From Planctomycetota bacterium (GTDB lineage: Bacteria; Planctomycetota; UBA1135): a stretch of DNA of 64,000 nt. The notes under the pieces are model-generated. The model was not told where the DNA came from. It was given only the letters and a program-made list of their open reading frames with translations, and did no database searches. Shown here one piece after another: positions 1 to 11,636 of this stretch. The translations under genes and the position numbers were made by a program. The first letter of the stretch is position 1. Every line of letters begins with the position of its first letter. The DNA is taken from the NCBI GenBank assembly GCA_018671175.1, contig JABHIE010000031.1, forward strand, positions 168,128 to 232,127, in the 5' to 3' direction.

Positions 1-2
1 GC

Positions 3-250
3 CAGCGATTAGGCGAGATGGAAGTTTGGGCGCTCGAAGCTTATGGCGCGGCCTACACCCTCCAAGAACTTTTGACTGTGAAGTCTGACGATGTCGATGG
101 CCGTACGGCAATTTACGAGTCGATGGTCAAAGGCAAAAACATCCTGAACCCCGGCACTCCCGTGTCCTTCGAGGTACTCATGAATGAAATTCGTGGCCTA
201 GGGCTCAACATCCAATTGGAAACTCAGCCCGTTAGTCGAGGTGCATCCCG

Positions 251-254
<4 letters not shown>
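3..254 (+). CDS. rpoB: RNA polymerase beta subunit, C-terminal end (partial)
   Basis: Only the last 83 codons are in the window; the reading frame is open from base 3. The protein reads [16 protein letters not shown], the highly conserved beta-subunit C-terminal segment that packs against beta-prime, followed by a short tail. The stop codon overlaps the rpoC start as ATGA at 251-254, so the two subunits are translationally coupled. The upstream part of the gene, with the rifampicin pocket, is outside the window. Confidence 0.97.
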
Positions 255-4450
<4,196 letters not shown>

Positions 4451-4457
4451 TTTTAAT

Positions 4458-4479
4458 CGGAGCCCTTTATTGGGCTCCG
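4458..4479 (+). terminator. Hairpin downstream of rpoC without U tract
   Basis: CGGAGCCC (4458-4465) pairs perfectly with GGGCTCCG (4472-4479) around a six-base loop. No T run follows, so it is not a classical intrinsic terminator. It could be an attenuator, a 3'-end stabiliser or a processing site between rpoBC and the ribosomal genes. Confidence 0.4.
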
Positions 4480-4483
4480 GAAC

Positions 4484-4511
4484 TTGACCCTGACGGCGTA
4501 TCCGCTAGACT
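4484..4511 (+). promoter_or_regulatory. Candidate sigma-70-type promoter for rpsL-rpsG
   Basis: TTGACC (4484-4489) and TAGACT (4506-4511) are separated by 16 bases. The same -35 hexamer, spacing and TAGAnT -10 occur upstream of rpsJ at 8074-8101, which supports a real promoter. The predicted transcript start is near 4518, giving a leader of about 37 bases before the rpsL ATG. Confidence 0.55.
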
Positions 4512-4525
4512 GTTACGCCCAATTC

Positions 4526-4544
4526 TTCCCGGACTACCGGGGAA
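4526..4544 (+). promoter_or_regulatory. Leader hairpin directly upstream of rpsL
   Basis: TTCCCGG pairs with CCGGGGAA through a tetraloop ACTA, with one bulged G, ending about 10 bases before the rpsL start. The only SD-like GGGGA of the leader is in the 3' arm, so folding would mask it. This fits autogenous control of a ribosomal-protein mRNA but is unproven. Confidence 0.3.
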
Positions 4545-4554
4545 ACTGAATCGA

Positions 4555-4923
4555 ATGCCGACCATCAATCAACTCGTGCGTAAGGGCCGTCGCCCCGTCG
4601 TTAAAAAGTCCAAGAGTCAAGCTCTTGACGCTTGCCCGCAAAAACGCGGTGTGTGCGTCCAGGTCAAGACCATGACCCCGAAAAAGCCTAACTCGGCTCT
4701 TCGTAAAGTGGCTCGTGTCCGCCTTTCCAACGGGAAAGAAATCACCGCTTATATTGGCGGCGAAGGCCACAACCTTCAAGAGCACAGTATCGTTCTCGTC
4801 CGCGGTGGTCGCGTGCGTGACCTACCTGGTGTCCGCTACCATGTTGTCCGCGGCACTCTTGACTGTGCAGGCGTTGATGATCGTAAGCAATCCCGTTCCA
4901 AGTACGGCTGCCGTCGTAAATAG
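4555..4923 (+). CDS. rpsL: 30S ribosomal protein S12
   Basis: S12 lies at the decoding centre of the small subunit. The 122-aa protein has the canonical [13 protein letters not shown] start, the [11 protein letters not shown] loop (K43 intact) and the [10 protein letters not shown] segment. The loop that normally reads [13 protein letters not shown] here reads [13 protein letters not shown]: codon 88 (4816-4818, CGT) is Arg instead of Lys. K88R is a well-known streptomycin-resistance substitution in other bacteria, so natural streptomycin tolerance is predicted. The ATG has no clear free SD; the nearest purine run is inside the leader hairpin. rpsG follows after 11 bases. Confidence 0.98.
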   Translation: MPTINQLVRKGRRPVVKKSKSQALDACPQKRGVCVQVKTMTPKKPNSALRKVARVRLSNGKEITAYIGGEGHNLQEHSIVLVRGGRVRDLPGVRYHVVRGTLDCAGVDDRKQSRSKYGCRRK

Positions 4924-4934
4924 AGATTTAAATC

Positions 4935-5408
4935 ATGCCACGCAGTTACAAGCCCACAGCACGCTTCCAAAAAGTAGACCCTCGCTTTGAGTCGATGGTC
5001 GCTACTAAGTTCATCAACGCCATCATGCTCGATGGCAAGAAGTCAATCGCGATTGATATTTTTTACAGCGCCTGCGATATGGCCTCGAAAAAGCTCAAAG
5101 AGGTTGAGTCTAAAGATGTCTTCTTGACAGCTCTTGAAAATGTCAAGCCATCCGTCGAAGTTCGTTCTAAGCGAGTCGGTGGTTCCAACTATCAAGTGCC
5201 TATCCCAGTGAACCCCAAGCGGGCGCAAGCTCTCGCAATTCGCTGGTTGGTCAACAATGCTCGCAAGCGCAAAGGTATGCCAATGGCAAACCGTTTGGCT
5301 GCTGAGTTTGCTGATGCCTGCAACAACACAGGCGCATCGGTTCAATGGAAAGATAATGTCCACAAGATGGCCGAAGCCAACAAAGCTTTCAGCCACTTTG
5401 CTTGGTAA
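4935..5408 (+). CDS. rpsG: 30S ribosomal protein S7
   Basis: S7 nucleates assembly of the 30S head and contacts the E site. Its 157 aa match the usual length. The sequence shows the conserved VATKFINAIMLDGKKS helix, the GGSNYQVPIPV beta-hairpin, the RWLVNNAR segment and the C-terminal ANKAFSHFAW. It sits 11 bases after rpsL and is followed 18 bases later by a strong intrinsic terminator, so the rpsL-rpsG unit ends here instead of running into fusA and tuf as in the classical str operon. Confidence 0.98.
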   Translation: MPRSYKPTARFQKVDPRFESMVATKFINAIMLDGKKSIAIDIFYSACDMASKKLKEVESKDVFLTALENVKPSVEVRSKRVGGSNYQVPIPVNPKRAQALAIRWLVNNARKRKGMPMANRLAAEFADACNNTGASVQWKDNVHKMAEANKAFSHFAW

Positions 5409-5425
5409 TTTACTTTTTTCGTTCA

Positions 5426-5460
5426 CGGGTCGTCTCTTTTTGAGACGACCCGTTTTTCTT
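5426..5460 (+). terminator. Intrinsic terminator after rpsG
   Basis: A perfect 11-bp stem, CGGGTCGTCTC (5426-5436) with GAGACGACCCG (5442-5452), has a T5 loop and is followed by TTTTTCTT. This is a textbook rho-independent terminator that separates rpsL-rpsG from the Tsr3-like gene and fusA. Confidence 0.93.
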
Positions 5461-5492
5461 TGGCCTCGCTTGGCTTACTCTAGTGGTGCGCC

Positions 5493-5984
5493 ATGCCGCA
5501 CCGCACCATCCTCATCCGTCTCGATAAGGAGTCGCCAAAGAAATGTTCTTTGACGCCTTTGCGGGGCCGTGTTGATTTGCCTCTGACTTGGCATCGCGTC
5601 AGTTTGGGCGACGAGGTCTCGGTCGGCGAGGTCATCCTCTTGCACCCTGATGGGCTACCTCTGTCTCCGCAAGACAGCGAGCTCCCGCTTTGCTTGATTG
5701 ATTCCTCTTGGCGTGATTTGCCGCGTGTCATGCGTGGTGTTTTGGGTGAGATGCATTTGCGCTCTTTGCCCAAGGGCTTGCAGACGGCCTATCCGCGCAA
5801 GTCGTCTTTATTCGAAGACCCCGAAGCCGGTCTGGCCACAATCGAGGCTTTGCACGCTGCGTGGGCTTGCCTTGGCTTACGCGACGATTCTTTGCTCAAG
5901 GGCTATTACTGGGCCGACCAATACTTGGCACAAAATGCTGATTTGTTGGCCAGCATCCATCAAGGGAGCGGCGATGAATCCTGA
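5493..5984 (+). CDS. Tsr3/DUF367-like protein (putative aminocarboxypropyltransferase)
   Basis: The 163-aa product resembles archaeal/eukaryal Tsr3, the SAM-dependent enzyme that transfers an aminocarboxypropyl group to pseudouridine in small-subunit rRNA. Matching segments in order are an N-terminal DKESPKKCS (family DDPKKCT/S), VILLHPDGLPLSPQD, the IDSSW motif (family DCSW/DTSW), LRSLPKGLQTAYPR, and ATIEALHAAW with a final YWADQYLAQN helix (family GHTFLELN). The identification is by motif memory and no alignment was run. It overlaps fusA by 11 bases and lies between two translation genes, which fits a role in ribosome modification. Bacterial 16S rRNA is not known to carry this modification in model species, so the substrate is open. 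The start is the first ATG after the rpsG terminator. Confidence 0.65.
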   Translation: MPHRTILIRLDKESPKKCSLTPLRGRVDLPLTWHRVSLGDEVSVGEVILLHPDGLPLSPQDSELPLCLIDSSWRDLPRVMRGVLGEMHLRSLPKGLQTAYPRKSSLFEDPEAGLATIEALHAAWACLGLRDDSLLKGYYWADQYLAQNADLLASIHQGSGDES

Positions 5985-8034
5985 CAAACTTCGTAATGTC
6001 GGCATTATTGCCCATATTGATGCGGGCAAAACGACTGTGACCGAGCGCATTTTGTTTTACACCGGTGTAGAGCACCGCATGGGCGAGGTCCACGACGGGA
6101 ATGCCGTCATGGACTGGATGGAAGAAGAGAGAGAGCGGGGCATCACTATTACCGCTGCCGCAACTCGCTGCCCTTGGCGAGACCACTCGATTCAAATTAT
6201 CGATACTCCTGGCCACGTCGACTTTACGGCGGAAGTCCAGCGTTCACTCCGTGTTTTAGATGGTGCGGTCGTCGTGCTTTGTGCCGTTGCTGGAGTGCAA
6301 GCTCAAACGGAAGCTGTTCTGCGCCAAGCTACACGCCTCAAAGTGCCATTGCTCGTGTTTGTCAACAAAATGGACCGCATGGGCGCCGATTACCAAGCGG
6401 CTCTCTCCAGCTTGCAGGGCAAGCTTGATTTGCCTGCCGTCCCTGTGCAGCTGCCATTGATTGTCGCCGGTGAATTTGATGCGGTTCTTGACCTCGTTCA
6501 CATGTGCGTTTACCGCTGGCCCAAAGGCGGTGATGGGGCAGATATGCAGATCGCGGATATTCCAACTGAGCATGAGGCGATAGCCCGAGCGGCGCGCGAA
6601 GAACTTTGTGGAGCAGTCGCCGAGCTCAGCGAAGAACTGACGGACGCCTTCCTGGAAGAGGGTGACCTTTCTGAGGCCCAGCTTCAGGCGGGTTTGCGGA
6701 TTGCGGTTTGTGAGCGGCGGTTGGCGCCTGTTCTCGTTGGCGCTGCCCTTCGTAATCAAGGGGTTCAACCTTTGCTTGACGCCATCCTCGACTGGATGCC
6801 TTCTCCGCATGAGCGCGCGCCTCAATGCGCTCATGTCAAGATTGATCCACCAGGAGAAGCCTCCTGGGTTTGCCGCCCCGAGCCGGATGCGCCACTCGCT
6901 GCTTTGGTGTTCAAGATTCATCACGATCGTTTTGGCGCACAGGCATTTGTACGCATCTACTCCGGGCAACTCCATGATGGCGATGTCGTCTGGATACCTC
7001 GCCTCGGTAAGCGAGAGCGTATCGCAGGGCTTTTTCAAGTACATGCAGAGCATCATGAAAGAATCAAAGTCGCAGGGCCTGGCGACATCGCGCTGATTGG
7101 GGGGCTTAAGCTTGCAGGTACCGGAGACACACTCTGTTCGCAAGATCAGCCGCTCGAGCTTGAAAAGATGAAGTTTCCTGAACCCGTCATTCGGCAAGCG
7201 TTTGAGCCACTCGACCCCGCTGAGCGTGATCAGCTAGGTCAAGTGCTCGCCATGATGGCACGAGAAGACCCCACTCTGACTGCGGTAGAGGACGAAGAAT
7301 CAGGTGTTTTCTTAGTTTCGGGCATGGGCGAACTCCATCTCGAAGTCATTGCCCATAGATTGGAGCGAGAGTTTGGCCTTACCGCTAGAGCTGGCAGCCC
7401 ATTGGTGGCTTATCGCGAGCGAATCACAACAGCAACCGAAGTTGAGGCTTCCATTGAGTTGCATGGGGATAAAACTTCGGTGCAACTAACGATGAGTATC
7501 CGAGTCTCGCCGCAAGAGAATTCCGTAAACCAGCTTCACCTGCCTGAGCTTGATGCCTTCAGCGGCGGCGTGTCCGATGCAATGCGCCGACTTGATTTGC
7601 GCGGCGTCATGGGGGAGTACGGTCATCCTGTCTCCAATACTCAGGTCGAAATCCTTTCACTGACGGCAAGGCCAGCAGATGCACATATTCGCCCTGAGGC
7701 TGTTGGGGGTGTCCTAAGTCATGCTCTATCAAAGGCTTTCGAGGAAGGCATGACCCTCCTAGAGCCTGTCGTTGAGGTCGTGATTGAGGTCCCAGAAGAG
7801 TTCTTGAGCGGAGTTCTCGGCGATTTGCAGAGCCGCGGTGGGGAAGTAGTCGATTTGCAGGTTGGGCAATCGCTTTGCCGCCTCAAAGTCACGGCTCCAT
7901 TGGCCAATCTATTCTCATACTCGACGCGCCTGCGCTCGCTGACCCAGGGGCGTGGCTCGTTTACAATGATTCCGCAGGGCTATGCCGCCATTCCTGAAGC
8001 TAGAGCGAAAGAGCTACTTCGCGGGCTTTATTGA
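5974..8034 (+). CDS. fusA: Elongation factor G (str-operon copy)
   Basis: This is the translocation GTPase, 686 aa. The chosen ATG gives the canonical start NPDKLRNVGIIAHIDAGKTT; an upstream in-frame extension runs inside the Tsr3-like gene and is rejected. G motifs are intact: AHIDAGKTT (residues 13-21), ERGITI in switch I, DTPGH and NKMD. Domain III (MAREDPTL, GMGELHLEV), domain IV (GVMGEYGHPVSNTQVEI) and domain V (LTQGRGSFTM) follow. A GGGAG purine run precedes the start. The next gene is rpsJ, not tuf. Because a second, more divergent EF-G lies at 53.3-55.3 kb, this copy is the likely main translocase; whether it is EFG-I or an spdEFG type needs a tree. Confidence 0.95.
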   Translation: MNPDKLRNVGIIAHIDAGKTTVTERILFYTGVEHRMGEVHDGNAVMDWMEEERERGITITAAATRCPWRDHSIQIIDTPGHVDFTAEVQRSLRVLDGAVVVLCAVAGVQAQTEAVLRQATRLKVPLLVFVNKMDRMGADYQAALSSLQGKLDLPAVPVQLPLIVAGEFDAVLDLVHMCVYRWPKGGDGADMQIADIPTEHEAIARAAREELCGAVAELSEELTDAFLEEGDLSEAQLQAGLRIAVCERRLAPVLVGAALRNQGVQPLLDAILDWMPSPHERAPQCAHVKIDPPGEASWVCRPEPDAPLAALVFKIHHDRFGAQAFVRIYSGQLHDGDVVWIPRLGKRERIAGLFQVHAEHHERIKVAGPGDIALIGGLKLAGTGDTLCSQDQPLELEKMKFPEPVIRQAFEPLDPAERDQLGQVLAMMAREDPTLTAVEDEESGVFLVSGMGELHLEVIAHRLEREFGLTARAGSPLVAYRERITTATEVEASIELHGDKTSVQLTMSIRVSPQENSVNQLHLPELDAFSGGVSDAMRRLDLRGVMGEYGHPVSNTQVEILSLTARPADAHIRPEAVGGVLSHALSKAFEEGMTLLEPVVEVVIEVPEEFLSGVLGDLQSRGGEVVDLQVGQSLCRLKVTAPLANLFSYSTRLRSLTQGRGSFTMIPQGYAAIPEARAKELLRGLY

Positions 8035-8073
8035 AAATAAGTCGTTATTCCACAAGGAATAAGGATTTCCGGC

Positions 8074-8101
8074 TTGACCTTCTCGCTTAAATCCCTAGAA
8101 T
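8074..8101 (+). promoter_or_regulatory. Candidate promoter of the S10-spc-alpha operon
   Basis: TTGACC (8074-8079), 16-base spacer, TAGAAT (8096-8101). It has the same architecture as the candidate upstream of rpsL. A transcript would start near 8108, leaving a leader of about 84 bases with a nested stem-loop before rpsJ. Confidence 0.6.
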
Positions 8102-8120
8102 ACTTGACCCAATTCGGGAA

Positions 8121-8175
8121 AGCCTCGTGGAATCTGGACCTAACTGCATTCGCAGCGGATGGAAGAAACGAGGCT
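8121..8175 (+). promoter_or_regulatory. Structured leader of the rpsJ operon
   Basis: AGCCTCGT (8121-8128) is perfectly complementary to ACGAGGCT (8168-8175). The enclosed 39 bases contain a small CTGC-ATTC-GCAG hairpin. The element ends 16 bases before the rpsJ start at 8192. Its position is that of the L4-binding S10 leader in gammaproteobacteria, but the sequence is unlike it; autoregulation is inferred. Confidence 0.35.
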
Positions 8176-8191
8176 AAAAGTGCGTAATAAC

Positions 8192-8497
8192 ATGTCAGAC
8201 CGCATCCAAATTCGTTTAGAGGCTTACGATCACGAGGCTATCGACCAGGCAACTGAGTCGATCGTCGAAGCTGCACGTCTTACCGGCGTTAAAGTTTCGG
8301 GCCCCATTCCTTTGCCTACCCGTATCGAGAAGTACACGGTTCTCCGTAGCCCTCACGTTAACAAGAAAGCGCGCGAGCAATTCGAAATTCGCACGCACAA
8401 GCGCCTGATGTACCTGCTCGAGGCAACTCCGCAGACCATCGACGCTCTCAACCGGTTGGTCCTTTCCGCCGGTGTGGATGTCCGGATCAAACTTTAG
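8192..8497 (+). CDS. rpsJ: 30S ribosomal protein S10
   Basis: S10 belongs to the 30S head and also acts as NusE in antitermination. From the ATG at 8192 it is 101 aa ([18 protein letters not shown]), close to the usual 102-103. An in-frame ATG at 8159 would add eleven residues ([11 protein letters not shown]) and lies in the leader stem, so it is disfavoured. The loop segments [29 protein letters not shown] and the C-terminal [10 protein letters not shown] are conserved. It is the first gene of the long S10-spc-alpha transcription unit. Confidence 0.97.
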   Translation: MSDRIQIRLEAYDHEAIDQATESIVEAARLTGVKVSGPIPLPTRIEKYTVLRSPHVNKKAREQFEIRTHKRLMYLLEATPQTIDALNRLVLSAGVDVRIKL

Positions 8498-8575
8498 ATT
8501 CAACATCTTTCATCCCGCAAGTTCACCTGAACCTCTGCGACTTTCCCGCATGGACCCGGGGCACCTAACAGAACA

Positions 8576-9226
8576 ATGGCTTCTACTAAATTCATCTTGG
8601 CTCGGAAGAAGGGCATGACCCAATTCTTTCGCGAAGACGGCACGGTTGTACCCGTGACTGTCCTTGAGGCAGGCCCCTGCACGGTAACGGATTTGCGCAC
8701 AACTGAGCGCGACGCCTACACCGCAGTGCAGCTGGGCTTCGTTCCTGCACGCGAAAACGGCAAGCATGTCAACAAACCTCAGCTTAAGTCGTTTGAGAAA
8801 AACGGCACCAAGGCGTTTCGGGTTCTGCGCGAGTTCCGCGTGGATGACCTCGAAGGCTTTGAGGTGGGCGGCGAGTTGACGGCAGATCTTTTCGAGATTG
8901 GCGATATGGTCGATGTGACCGCCAACTCAAAGGGCCGCGGTTTTGCAGGCACTATTAAGCGTCACGGTTTTTCTCGTGGCCCAGAAACGCACGGTTCGCG
9001 CAACGTCCGTGCTCCAGGCTCGATTGGCCAGTGTGCTTATCCGGGTCGCGTCTTTAAGGGGCAGCGTATGCCTGGTCACTTCGGTGCTAAGCGCATTACG
9101 GTTAAAAACTCTATCGTTGAGGGTGTGCATGCCGATCTCGGTTTGATCCTCGTTCGCGGTGGTGTTCCGGGGCCTCCTAACGGTTTGGTTCAGGTCGTTA
9201 CCGCCAAAACGGGAGTCAAGAAATAA
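8576..9226 (+). CDS. rplC: 50S ribosomal protein L3
   Basis: L3 is an early 50S assembly protein whose loop reaches toward the peptidyl transferase centre. The 216-aa protein starts with the conserved KFILARKKGMTQFF region and carries the central loop GSRNVRAPGSIGQCAYPGRV-FKGQRMPGHFG, including the Gln that is methylated in E. coli L3. The 78-base gap to rpsJ is the largest in the operon. No clear SD precedes the ATG. rplD follows after 2 bases. Confidence 0.97.
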   Translation: MASTKFILARKKGMTQFFREDGTVVPVTVLEAGPCTVTDLRTTERDAYTAVQLGFVPARENGKHVNKPQLKSFEKNGTKAFRVLREFRVDDLEGFEVGGELTADLFEIGDMVDVTANSKGRGFAGTIKRHGFSRGPETHGSRNVRAPGSIGQCAYPGRVFKGQRMPGHFGAKRITVKNSIVEGVHADLGLILVRGGVPGPPNGLVQVVTAKTGVKK

Positions 9227-9228
9227 TC

Positions 9229-9876
9229 ATGGCCAATCTCTCAACATACGATGTCCAGAGTGGTAAGGCAGGCGAGAAAGATTTCTCAGCCGACCTCGGT
9301 GAGAAAATTCTCTACCGCACGCTCAAAGACATGATCGTTCAGTATCAGGCAAACAACCGTCAAGGTGATGCCCATACTAAGATTCGTACAGAATTGGCTC
9401 GCGCAAAGCAAAAGCCATGGAAGCAAAAGAAGACAGGCCGCGCTCGCGCGGGTGACCGTCGTAGCCCTCTTTGGGTTGGTGGCGCAACTGTTTTCGGCCC
9501 CCGCAATAAGCGGAATTGGGGTTTCCACTACCCACGCAAGCAGCGCCTTGTCGCTTTGCGCTCCGCTTTGATGGGCAAGCTTCAAGATAGCGAGGTCTTT
9601 GAGTTGACCAGCTTTGATTTCGAAGCGCCTTCCTCGAAGCAGGCTCGTGGCATCATGTCGGGTTGCGGTTGTGGTAAGGACAGTGTCCTTGTCGTGACGG
9701 CTAACCGTGATATGGCTGTCTACAAGTCGTTCCGTAACTTCCCTCGCGTCCAAGTTGTGACAGCTGCTGAGGCAAACGCCTATGACCTTTTGGCTCATAA
9801 GTGGATTTTGGCTCAAGATGGCGCGCTCGAGGGCATTGTTGCTCGTTTCTCAAAAATCTCCAAGGAGGTTCGATAG
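9229..9876 (+). CDS. rplD: 50S ribosomal protein L4
   Basis: L4 lines the exit tunnel and in some bacteria represses its own operon. At 215 aa it has the tunnel-loop signature KQKKTGRARAGDRRSPLWVGGATVFGP and YPRKQRLVALRSAL. A Cys-rich stretch, SGCGCGKDSVLVVT, sits in the Rossmann-like part. Its start codon follows the rplC stop by two bases with no SD, so re-initiation is likely. The stop codon abuts the rplW ATG. Confidence 0.97.
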   Translation: MANLSTYDVQSGKAGEKDFSADLGEKILYRTLKDMIVQYQANNRQGDAHTKIRTELARAKQKPWKQKKTGRARAGDRRSPLWVGGATVFGPRNKRNWGFHYPRKQRLVALRSALMGKLQDSEVFELTSFDFEAPSSKQARGIMSGCGCGKDSVLVVTANRDMAVYKSFRNFPRVQVVTAAEANAYDLLAHKWILAQDGALEGIVARFSKISKEVR

Positions 9877-10167
9877 ATGGTTAAGTCCACTGCGTCCTAC
9901 CAGATTGTGCTGAAGCCGGTTCTTACCGAAAAATCAACCGAAGAGCAAGAGCGTTGCAACTCTTATCGCTTTGAGGTCGCTTCTGGCTCCAATCGCATCG
10001 AGATTGCCCAAGCCGTCGAAGATATCTTCGAGGTTAAGGTCGTCAAGGTGAACACTCTCTTGCGTCCCGGCAAAATGCGTCGCCGCGGCATGCAACTCTT
10101 CCGTACTCCAGCCCGCAAGATTGCCATCATTCATTTGGCTGAAGGCGAGCGCATCGACCTCTACTAA
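9877..10167 (+). CDS. rplW: 50S ribosomal protein L23
   Basis: L23 surrounds the tunnel exit and docks SRP and trigger factor. The 96-aa sequence has the family pattern [15 protein letters not shown] and the [33 protein letters not shown] core. A strong AAGGAGG lies inside the end of rplD, and the ATG begins directly after the rplD stop, so the two are coupled. Confidence 0.97.
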   Translation: MVKSTASYQIVLKPVLTEKSTEEQERCNSYRFEVASGSNRIEIAQAVEDIFEVKVVKVNTLLRPGKMRRRGMQLFRTPARKIAIIHLAEGERIDLY

Positions 10168-10178
10168 GAGAGACCGTC

Positions 10179-11009
10179 ATGGGAATTAAGTACTACAAGC
10201 CAACATCACCAGGTCGCCGAGGCGGTTCTGTGTTGGATCGTGCCGAGCTGACTCGCCAGACTCCAGAGAAGAGCCTTTTGGCTCCTCTGAAGAAGAGCGG
10301 CGGCCGGAATAATCGCGGACGGGTTACGGCTCGTCACCGTGGTGGTGGCGCGAAACGGCGTTATCGGATTATTGATTTTAAGCGGCTCAAAGATGGCGTT
10401 CCGGCCAAGGTCGCTCACATCGAATACGATCCAAACCGCTCCGCCTACATCGCGCTTTTGCACTATGTTGATGGCGCTAAGAGTTACATTATTTGGCCAG
10501 AGGGCTTGAGTCAGGGCGACACTGTTATGTCTGGCTCTGAGTCTGAGCCTAAGCCGGGTTGTGCCAAACTCTTGTCGGACATCCCCTTGGGCATGGAGAT
10601 TCACAATGTTGAGCTCCGTCCTGGGCAGGGTGCCAAGATGGCTCGCTCTGCTGGCTCTTCTGCTCGTTTGGCTGCTCGTGAGGGTGATTACGCTCTATTG
10701 ATCATGCCTTCTGGCGAGTTGCGCCGCATCCATGTAACTTGTCGCGCCACGATTGGCGTGGTTGGTAATGCCGACCACAAAAACGTGAAGCTGGGCAAGG
10801 CGGGTCGTTCCCGTCATATGGGGCGTCGTCCACATGTTCGTGGTGCTGCGATGTACCCGGCAGCTCACCCGCACGGTGGTGGCGAAGGCCGCACCATGGG
10901 TAAGCACCCAGTCTCTCCTTGGGGTAAGCCTGCTAAAGGCCAGAAGACGCGTAATAAGCGTAAAACGACCTCCAAGTTCATTGTTCGCCGTCGTAAGGGG
11001 GCAAAGTAA
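10179..11009 (+). CDS. rplB: 50S ribosomal protein L2
   Basis: L2 is a core 23S-binding protein needed for peptidyl transferase centre formation and subunit joining. The 276 aa contain [22 protein letters not shown] at the N-terminus and the near-invariant [20 protein letters not shown] loop with the conserved His, then a basic [18 protein letters not shown] tail. The spacing of 11 bases from rplW and 3 to rpsS is tight. Confidence 0.98.
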   Translation: MGIKYYKPTSPGRRGGSVLDRAELTRQTPEKSLLAPLKKSGGRNNRGRVTARHRGGGAKRRYRIIDFKRLKDGVPAKVAHIEYDPNRSAYIALLHYVDGAKSYIIWPEGLSQGDTVMSGSESEPKPGCAKLLSDIPLGMEIHNVELRPGQGAKMARSAGSSARLAAREGDYALLIMPSGELRRIHVTCRATIGVVGNADHKNVKLGKAGRSRHMGRRPHVRGAAMYPAAHPHGGGEGRTMGKHPVSPWGKPAKGQKTRNKRKTTSKFIVRRRKGAK

Positions 11010-11012
11010 ACC

Positions 11013-11276
11013 ATGGCACGCAGTCTCAAGAAAGGCCCTTGGATTGACCCTCGCGTACACCGCAAGGTCGTTAAGGCAAAAGACTCTGGTGATCGCAATC
11101 CTATTAAAACATGGGCGCGCGCATCCACAATCATTCCTGACTATGTCGGCATTACCTTTATGGTTCATAATGGCCGTCAGTTCACCAAGGTCTTCGTTAC
11201 TGAAGACATGGTGGGTCACCGTTTAGGCGAGTTTTCGCCGACGCGTACTTTCCGTGGTCACGATAAGAAGAAGTAG
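11013..11276 (+). CDS. rpsS: 30S ribosomal protein S19
   Basis: S19 pairs with S13 in the 30S head. The 87-aa protein begins [15 protein letters not shown] and has [26 protein letters not shown] split over its core, followed by [17 protein letters not shown]. These are all standard S19 signatures and the length is normal. It lies between rplB and rplV as in most bacteria. Confidence 0.98.
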   Translation: MARSLKKGPWIDPRVHRKVVKAKDSGDRNPIKTWARASTIIPDYVGITFMVHNGRQFTKVFVTEDMVGHRLGEFSPTRTFRGHDKKK

Positions 11277-11282
11277 GGCTTA

Positions 11283-11633
11283 ATGATGCAATACAGAGCT
11301 TCTCATCGCTACGCGCGTATCTCTCCGACCAAGGCTCGGCCAGCTGCTGATCTTATTCGTGGTCTAAGTGTGAGCCGTGCCCTTGACCTGTTGGATCACA
11401 CCCCAACTCGTGGCGCATCCTTTTTTATAAAGGTTTTGCGATCTGCCGTCGCTAACGCGGCTCAAAACGATTCGGTTGATGTCAACACGCTTTTCGTTTC
11501 TGACGCACGCGTGGATGGCGGCCCACTTCTCGGTGGCCGTGCCCGTTTTCGTCCAGGCCCAATGGGTCGTGCAATGCCTATCCGCAAGCGCACTTCCCAC
11601 ATTAAGGTTTCTGTAACCCAAAAGGAGGCCTAA
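11283..11633 (+). CDS. rplV: 50S ribosomal protein L22
   Basis: L22 reaches into the exit tunnel with a beta-hairpin and is a site of macrolide-resistance mutations. The sequence of 116 aa shows RASHRYARISPTKARPAADLIRG at the start and the hairpin ARFRPGPMGRAMPIRKRTSHI. Two consecutive ATG codons (11283 and 11286) make the exact start ambiguous by one residue. AAAGGAGG at its end serves rpsC. Confidence 0.97.
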   Translation: MMQYRASHRYARISPTKARPAADLIRGLSVSRALDLLDHTPTRGASFFIKVLRSAVANAAQNDSVDVNTLFVSDARVDGGPLLGGRARFRPGPMGRAMPIRKRTSHIKVSVTQKEA

Positions 11634-11636
11634 AAG

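Noticed and set aside
5698-5973. In-frame upstream extension of fusA
   Set aside because: It overlaps the Tsr3-like gene in another frame, and EF-G homologs start at the 5974 ATG.
6256-7197. 313-codon open frame on the - strand inside fusA
   Set aside because: It is antisense to conserved EF-G domains and has no recognisable motif; a codon-usage shadow.
8159-8191. Earlier ATG for rpsJ
   Set aside because: It lies in the leader stem and adds eleven residues not found in S10 proteins.
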